This document shows positions 4,416-9,290 of a stretch of 9,290 nt of DNA, piece after piece. The stretch is taken from NCBI GenBank assembly GCA_029251065.1, contig JAQXEB010000086.1:1-9290 (forward strand), given 5' to 3'. Source of the stretch: Luminiphilus sp. Its GTDB lineage: Bacteria > Pseudomonadota > Gammaproteobacteria > Pseudomonadales > Halieaceae. A model generated the notes under the pieces. The model saw only the letters and a list, made by a program, of their open reading frames with translations. It was not told where the DNA came from and did no database searches. Numbering within the stretch: position 1 is the first letter of the stretch; each line of letters begins with the position of its first letter. A program made the translations under genes and the position numbers.

Positions 4416-7400
4416 ATGACTTACTCGTTTACAGAGAAGAAGCGCCTACGGAAAGATTTTGGTTCCATGCCGGAGGTGATGGATATCCCCTATCTGCTGG
4501 CCATCCAGCTGGATTCTTATCGAAAGTTCACGCAGTCGGATATCGCGGTAGAAGATCGCGGCGATTACGGCCTGCACGCAGCTTTCCGCTCCGTATTCCC
4601 AATCTCTAGCTACAGCGGCAATGCGGCGTTGGAGTATGTCGACTACGCGCTAGGCACCCCCGTTTTTGACGTTGATGAATGTGTGCTGCGCGGCACAACC
4701 TATGCCTGCGCGCTCCGAGTCAAAGTCCGCCTCATTATTTATGATAAAGAGGCCAGCACGAAGTCCATTAAGGACATAAAGGAACAAGACGTTTACATGG
4801 GTGAAATTCCACTCATGACCGAGAACGGAACGTTCGTGATCAACGGTACCGAGCGCGTCATCGTGTCGCAGCTGCACCGGTCGCCAGGCGTTTTCTTCGA
4901 TCACGATCGCGGCAAGACGCACTCGAGCGGAAAGCTCCTCTACAGTGCGCGAATCATTCCCTACCGTGGTTCTTGGCTCGACTTTGAATTTGACCCAAAG
5001 GATCAGGTCTTTGCGCGTATCGACCGTCGTCGGAAGCTGCCGGCCACCGTTCTGTTGCGTGCTCTGGGCTATGAGTCAGAAGAAATCCTCGAGATGTTCT
5101 ACGAGACGACGTCCTTCCAGCTCAACGACGACGACACGACCACCATGACTTTGGTGCCTAAGCGCTTGCAAGGCGACATGGCGGCGTTTGACATCATGGT
5201 GGGTGATAAAGTCATTGTGGAGCTCGGACGTCGAATTACGGCGCGGCACATTCGTCAGTTAGAAGATGCCGGTGTGGAATCGCTTGTCGTGCCAGATGAG
5301 TACCTTGTCGGTCGTCGTGTTGCAAAGCCGGTCATTGACACGGCCAGCGGTGAAGTATTGCTCGAATGCAACGGTGAGATTACTGAGGAAGTCGTTGGCG
5401 TCTTCCGCGAGAAGTCAATTGAGGCTGTCGAAACGATCTACACCAACGAGATCGACTGCGGACCGTTTGTTTCAGACACCCTCGCGGGTGACAGTACGCG
5501 CACGGCGTTAGAAGCGCTGGTTGAAATTTACCGTATGATGCGCCCTGGAGAGCCGCCCACGAAGGAGTCGGCGGAGAACCTATTCCAAAATCTATTCTTC
5601 TCGGCAGACCGTTACGATCTCTCAGGAGTCGGACGTATGAAGTTTAACCGTCGTCTGGGTCGTGACGAGGTCACCGGAAGTGGCACTCTCGACAAAGAAG
5701 ATATTGTTTCGGTGCTCAAGGCGCTGGTCGGTATACGAAACGGCAAGGGCGTGGTTGACGACATTGATCACCGGGGCAACCGCCGTATCCGTTCTGTTGG
5801 CGAAATGGCCGAAAATCAGTTTCGTGTAGGTCTTGTTCGCGTCGAGCGAGCAGTGAAAGAGCGACTCTCGATGGCCGAGAGTGAGGGCCTGATGCCGCAG
5901 GACTTAATCAATGCCAAGCCTGTCTCGGCGGCGGTGAAAGAGTTCTTTGGTTCGAGCCAGCTGTCGCAGTTCATGGATCAGAACAATCCGCTGTCGGAGG
6001 TGACTCACAAGCGACGTGTGTCAGCCTTGGGCCCAGGCGGTCTGACGCGCGAGCGTGCGGGTTTCGAAGTCCGTGACGTTCACCCAACGCACTACGGTCG
6101 AGTCTGTCCTATTGAGACACCTGAAGGACCCAATATTGGGTTAATAAACTCGCTTGCCGCCTACGCGCGCACGAACGAGTACGGCTTCTTAGAGTCGCCT
6201 TATCGAAAGGTGATCGACGGCGTCGTGACCGACGAGATTGAGTATCTCTCTGCGATTAACGAAGCAAATCACGTTATTGCTCAGGCGTCGGCCACCATTG
6301 ACGAGGGCAATCGCTTTGTTGATGAGTTGATTAACGTTCGGACAATGAATGAGTTCACTGTGAAGCCTGCGTCCGAAGTAGACTTTATGGACGTATCGCC
6401 AAAGCAGGTGGTCTCTATTGCTGCGGCACTCATTCCGTTTCTTGAGCACGACGATGCTAACCGCGCACTGATGGGCTCAAACATGCAGCGTCAGGCCGTA
6501 CCCACGTTAAAGACTCAGGCGCCCTTGGTCGGTACCGGAATGGAGCGCTACGTCGCTCGTGACTCGGGTGTCTGTAAAGTGGCTTCCCGCGGTGGCGTCG
6601 TTGATTCTGTGGATGCCAGTCGCATCGTTGTTCGAGTCAACCCTACTGAAGTGGATCAGGACGCATCGCCGGTCGATATCTACAACCTGACGAAGTACAA
6701 GCGGTCGAACCAGAACACTTGTGTCAATCAACGTCCTATTGTCAGTCCTGGAGACACGGTCCAGCGCGGCGATATTCTCGCGGATGGGCCGTCGGTTGAT
6801 CTGGGTGAGCTGGCACTTGGGCAGAACATGCGTATCGCGTTCATGCCCTGGAATGGCTACAACTTCGAAGATTCGATCCTGGTTTCAGAGCGTGTCGTTG
6901 AAGAGGATCGACTCACAACGATTCACATTCAGGAGTTGACCTGTATTGCACGCGATACCAAGTTGGGTGCTGAGGAGATCTCAGCCGATATTCCTAACGT
7001 GGGTGAGGGCGCACTGGGCAAACTTGATGAGTCGGGCATTGTTTATATTGGTGCTGAAGTCGACGCGGGCGACATCTTGGTTGGAAAAGTCACACCCAAA
7101 GGTGAAACGCAGCTCACGCCAGAAGAAAAACTGCTGAGAGCGATTTTTGGTGAAAAAGCGTCTGACGTTAAAGACTCATCGCTCCGTGTGCCATCAAGCT
7201 ACAAAGGTACGGTTATTGATGTGCAAGTCTTCACGCGTGACGGTCTTGAGAAGGATGCTCGTGCCAAGCAGATCGAAGCTTCGCAACTGGCCGACTATCG
7301 CAAAGACCTCAAAGAAGAGCTCCGAATTTATGAGGAGGCGACTTACGCACGTTTGGCCGAGTTACTCGGCGGACAGACCACGGTTTCCGGTGGCGGTCTT

Positions 7401-8495
7401 TCTAAAGGCACAAAAATTGATACTGACGTGCTAGCGGGTCTCGAACGTGATCAGTGGTTCAAGCTGAAGTTCTCGGACTCTGAACTCAATAACCAATTGG
7501 CATCGGCGCAGCGACTGCTTGAAGAGCAAAATCAGTTGCTCGAAGAGCGATTTGAGGCGAAGAAAGATAAGCTGCAAAGCGGCGATGATCTTGCGCCCGG
7601 CGTACTTAAGATCGTCAAAGTCTACCTTGCCGTTAAACGTCGCATACAACCGGGCGACAAGATGGCGGGTCGTCACGGTAACAAGGGCGTGATCTCAGTG
7701 ATTATGCCGGTTGAAGATATGCCGTACGACGAGAACGGTGAGCCAATCGATATCGTGCTCAATCCGCTCGGTGTGCCGTCACGCATGAACGTAGGTCAAA
7801 TCCTGGAAACGCATTTGGGTATGGCTGCACGCGGTTTGGGCGTGAAGATCAATGAGATGCTCGAGCAGCAAGTCAAAGTGGCGAAGCTTCGAGAGTTCTT
7901 GAAAGAAATTTACGCACACACCAGCGATACTCGACGTGACGCCGACATTGATAGCTTGTCTGACGACGAACTGTTTGCCATGTGCCAGAACCTCCGCAGT
8001 GGCGTCCCTATGGCGACCCCGGTGTTCGATGGTGCGAGTGAAGACAGTATCAAGGCGCTACTTCGCATGGCTGATATTCCGGACAGTGGCCAGTTAGTTC
8101 TGCGCGACGGCAGATCGGGCGATGAGTTCGATCGGCCCGTCACGGTGGGCTACATGTACATGCTAAAGCTGAACCACTTGGTCGATGACAAGATGCATGC
8201 GCGCTCAACGGGGTCGTACAGCCTGGTTACTCAGCAGCCGCTGGGTGGTAAGGCACAGTTTGGTGGTCAACGCTTCGGTGAAATGGAAGTGTGGGCGCTT
8301 GAGGCATATGGTGCGGCACACACCCTGCAGGAAATGCTCACGGTGAAGTCGGATGATGTCGCAGGCCGAACTAAGATGTACAAAAACATCGTCGATGGTG
8401 ATCACAGCATGGATCCGGGTATGCCCGAGTCGTTTAATGTACTGATCAAAGAAATCCGCTCGCTCGGTATCGACATGGAACTTGACCGTTCTTAA
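4416..8495 (+). CDS. rpoB: DNA-directed RNA polymerase subunit beta
   Basis: The beta subunit forms one pincer and part of the active centre of RNA polymerase and contains the rifampicin pocket. The product has 1359 residues (E. coli 1342) and is intact. Visible landmarks are the N-terminus MTYSFTEKKRLRKDF; the lobe region RSPGVFFDHDRGKTHSSGKL; the rifampicin cluster FFGSSQLSQFMDQNN from residue 510 with D521, H531 and S536, equal to wild-type D516, H526 and S531 of E. coli; RVCPIETPEGPNIGL; the PWNGYNFEDSI motif with E818/D819; and KMAGRHGNKG from K1082, lining the active site. About 12 extra residues relative to E. coli fall between the last two motifs, in the lineage-variable insertion. 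GAGGAG (4405-4410) lies five bases before the ATG. Protein style is gammaproteobacterial to its very end, and Arg codon CGA is used many times. Confidence 0.98.
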   Translation: MTYSFTEKKRLRKDFGSMPEVMDIPYLLAIQLDSYRKFTQSDIAVEDRGDYGLHAAFRSVFPISSYSGNAALEYVDYALGTPVFDVDECVLRGTTYACALRVKVRLIIYDKEASTKSIKDIKEQDVYMGEIPLMTENGTFVINGTERVIVSQLHRSPGVFFDHDRGKTHSSGKLLYSARIIPYRGSWLDFEFDPKDQVFARIDRRRKLPATVLLRALGYESEEILEMFYETTSFQLNDDDTTTMTLVPKRLQGDMAAFDIMVGDKVIVELGRRITARHIRQLEDAGVESLVVPDEYLVGRRVAKPVIDTASGEVLLECNGEITEEVVGVFREKSIEAVETIYTNEIDCGPFVSDTLAGDSTRTALEALVEIYRMMRPGEPPTKESAENLFQNLFFSADRYDLSGVGRMKFNRRLGRDEVTGSGTLDKEDIVSVLKALVGIRNGKGVVDDIDHRGNRRIRSVGEMAENQFRVGLVRVERAVKERLSMAESEGLMPQDLINAKPVSAAVKEFFGSSQLSQFMDQNNPLSEVTHKRRVSALGPGGLTRERAGFEVRDVHPTHYGRVCPIETPEGPNIGLINSLAAYARTNEYGFLESPYRKVIDGVVTDEIEYLSAINEANHVIAQASATIDEGNRFVDELINVRTMNEFTVKPASEVDFMDVSPKQVVSIAAALIPFLEHDDANRALMGSNMQRQAVPTLKTQAPLVGTGMERYVARDSGVCKVASRGGVVDSVDASRIVVRVNPTEVDQDASPVDIYNLTKYKRSNQNTCVNQRPIVSPGDTVQRGDILADGPSVDLGELALGQNMRIAFMPWNGYNFEDSILVSERVVEEDRLTTIHIQELTCIARDTKLGAEEISADIPNVGEGALGKLDESGIVYIGAEVDAGDILVGKVTPKGETQLTPEEKLLRAIFGEKASDVKDSSLRVPSSYKGTVIDVQVFTRDGLEKDARAKQIEASQLADYRKDLKEELRIYEEATYARLAELLGGQTTVSGGGLSKGTKIDTDVLAGLERDQWFKLKFSDSELNNQLASAQRLLEEQNQLLEERFEAKKDKLQSGDDLAPGVLKIVKVYLAVKRRIQPGDKMAGRHGNKGVISVIMPVEDMPYDENGEPIDIVLNPLGVPSRMNVGQILETHLGMAARGLGVKINEMLEQQVKVAKLREFLKEIYAHTSDTRRDADIDSLSDDELFAMCQNLRSGVPMATPVFDGASEDSIKALLRMADIPDSGQLVLRDGRSGDEFDRPVTVGYMYMLKLNHLVDDKMHARSTGSYSLVTQQPLGGKAQFGGQRFGEMEVWALEAYGAAHTLQEMLTVKSDDVAGRTKMYKNIVDGDHSMDPGMPESFNVLIKEIRSLGIDMELDRS

Positions 8496-8523
8496 TTGGC
8501 AGATCAGATAAAGGATTCAAACC

Positions 8524-9290
8524 ATGAAATCACTACTCGACCTGTTTAAGCAGTTCACGCCTGATGAGCATTTTGATGCCATCAAAATCGGTATGGCTTC
8601 GCCCGAGAAGATCCGTTCGTGGTCTTTCGGCGAAGTTAAAAAGCCTGAAACCATCAACTACCGCACCTTCAAGCCTGAGCGTGATGGTCTGTTTTGCGCC
8701 AAGATTTTTGGCCCCATCAAAGACTACGAATGCCTGTGCGGCAAATACAAGCGCCTCAAGCACCGTGGTGTGATCTGCGAAAAGTGCGGCGTTGAAGTCA
8801 CGCAAACCAAAGTGCGCCGCGACCGCATGGGCCACATTGATTTGGCCGCGCCTTGCGCCCACATCTGGTTCCTGAAATCGCTGCCATCGCGTTTGGGCCT
8901 GGTGCTCGACATGACGCTGCGCGACATCGAACGTGTGCTGTACTTTGAAGCGTATGTGGTGACTGACCCTGGCATGACGCCTTTGAAGCGTTTTGCCATC
9001 ATGTCGGAAGACGACTACGATGCCAAGTACAAGGAATACGGCGACGAGTTCACCGCCAAGATGGGTGCCGAAGGCGTCAAAGACCTGCTGGAATCCATCG
9101 ACATCGAAGCCTCGATCGAGCGCCTGCGCGGCGATTTGACTGGCTCTGAAGTCAAGGTCAAGAAAAACTCCAAGCGCCTCAAAGTGCTGGAAGCCTTCAA
9201 GAAATCGGGCATCAAGCCCCAGTGGATGGTGCTCGATGTGCTGCCCGTGCTGCCTCCGGATCTGCGTCCGCTGGTGCCGCTGGACGGTGG
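8524..9290 (+). CDS. rpoC: DNA-directed RNA polymerase subunit beta', N-terminal part (3' end outside window)
   Basis: The beta' subunit carries the clamp and the catalytic Mg-binding loop of RNA polymerase. Only 255 residues are inside the window. The zinc-binding clamp motif is complete with C70, C72, C85 and C88 (ECLCGKYKRLKHRGVICEKC), and the frame runs to LPPDLRPLVPLDGG at the edge; the catalytic NADFDGD motif lies further right. AAGGA at 8511-8515 precedes the ATG by eight bases. The N-terminus MKSLLDLFKQFTPDEHFDAI, AAPCAHIWF (108-116), and TDPGMTPLK (147-155) are, from memory of the family, betaproteobacterial and Comamonadaceae-like rather than gammaproteobacterial. Codon use also changes: GCC, CTG and CGC are favoured and no CGA, CGG, AGA or AGG is used for arginine. 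See the finding on the rpoB/rpoC border. Confidence 0.97.
   Translation, partial: MKSLLDLFKQFTPDEHFDAIKIGMASPEKIRSWSFGEVKKPETINYRTFKPERDGLFCAKIFGPIKDYECLCGKYKRLKHRGVICEKCGVEVTQTKVRRDRMGHIDLAAPCAHIWFLKSLPSRLGLVLDMTLRDIERVLYFEAYVVTDPGMTPLKRFAIMSEDDYDAKYKEYGDEFTAKMGAEGVKDLLESIDIEASIERLRGDLTGSEVKVKKNSKRLKVLEAFKKSGIKPQWMVLDVLPVLPPDLRPLVPLDG

Noticed and set aside
5943..6020. Possible rifampicin-resistance changes in RpoB
   Set aside because: The residues equal to Q513, D516, H526 and S531 of E. coli are wild type; the only nearby difference, Val for Ile before the serine, is common in natural RpoB.
8533..8862. Open frame of about 109 codons on the minus strand inside rpoC
   Set aside because: Mirrors a highly conserved sense gene and has no recognisable domain; its openness follows from the high third-position GC of rpoC.

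Overview
The window is the conserved tuf–tRNA-Trp–secE–nusG–rplKAJL–rpoBC block of a proteobacterium, all on the + strand. Gene order, from left: the 3' end of tuf (EF-Tu), tRNA-Trp(CCA), secE, nusG, rplK (L11), rplA (L1), rplJ (L10), rplL (L7/L12), rpoB (RNA polymerase beta) and the 5' third of a domain-rich rpoC (beta'), cut by the right edge. From tuf to the end of rpoB the proteins read as gammaproteobacterial, closest in style to Pseudomonas or marine Cellvibrionales-like lineages: RpoB starts MTYSFTEKKRLRKDF and ends FNVLIKEIRSLGIDMELDRS, and EF-Tu has the longer G-domain end DENGLGTTAVKALVETLDSY. This is a judgement from remembered family sequences, not a search.

Layout: 1-650 tuf end; 651-768 spacer with two hairpins, the second terminator-like; 769-844 tRNA-Trp; 845-914 spacer with a 7-bp hairpin; 915-1818 secE and nusG (10-nt gap); 1819-1921 spacer with two hairpins followed by a likely L1-binding leader; 1922-3053 rplK and rplA (1-nt gap); 3054-3327 spacer carrying several hairpins and an L10 leader; 3328-4278 rplJ and rplL, with a strong hairpin around the rplJ stop; 4279-4415 spacer with an 11-bp hairpin, a U-tailed hairpin (probable attenuator) and a hairpin next to the rpoB ribosome binding site; 4416-8495 rpoB; 8524 to the edge rpoC.

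The genes work together as the core of gene expression: L11, L10 and L7/L12 build the ribosomal stalk where EF-Tu docks, L1 forms the opposite stalk, NusG and the beta/beta' subunits form the elongation complex, and SecE is part of the SecYEG translocon. Expression is tuned by ribosomal-protein autoregulation at leaders ahead of rplK and rplJ and by attenuation ahead of rpoB.

I find no new biological system here. The one real anomaly is at the rpoB/rpoC border: the rpoC fragment reads as betaproteobacterial (Comamonadaceae-like) in protein sequence and codon use, while everything to its left is gammaproteobacterial. An assembly chimera is the simplest explanation; a recombination event is the alternative.
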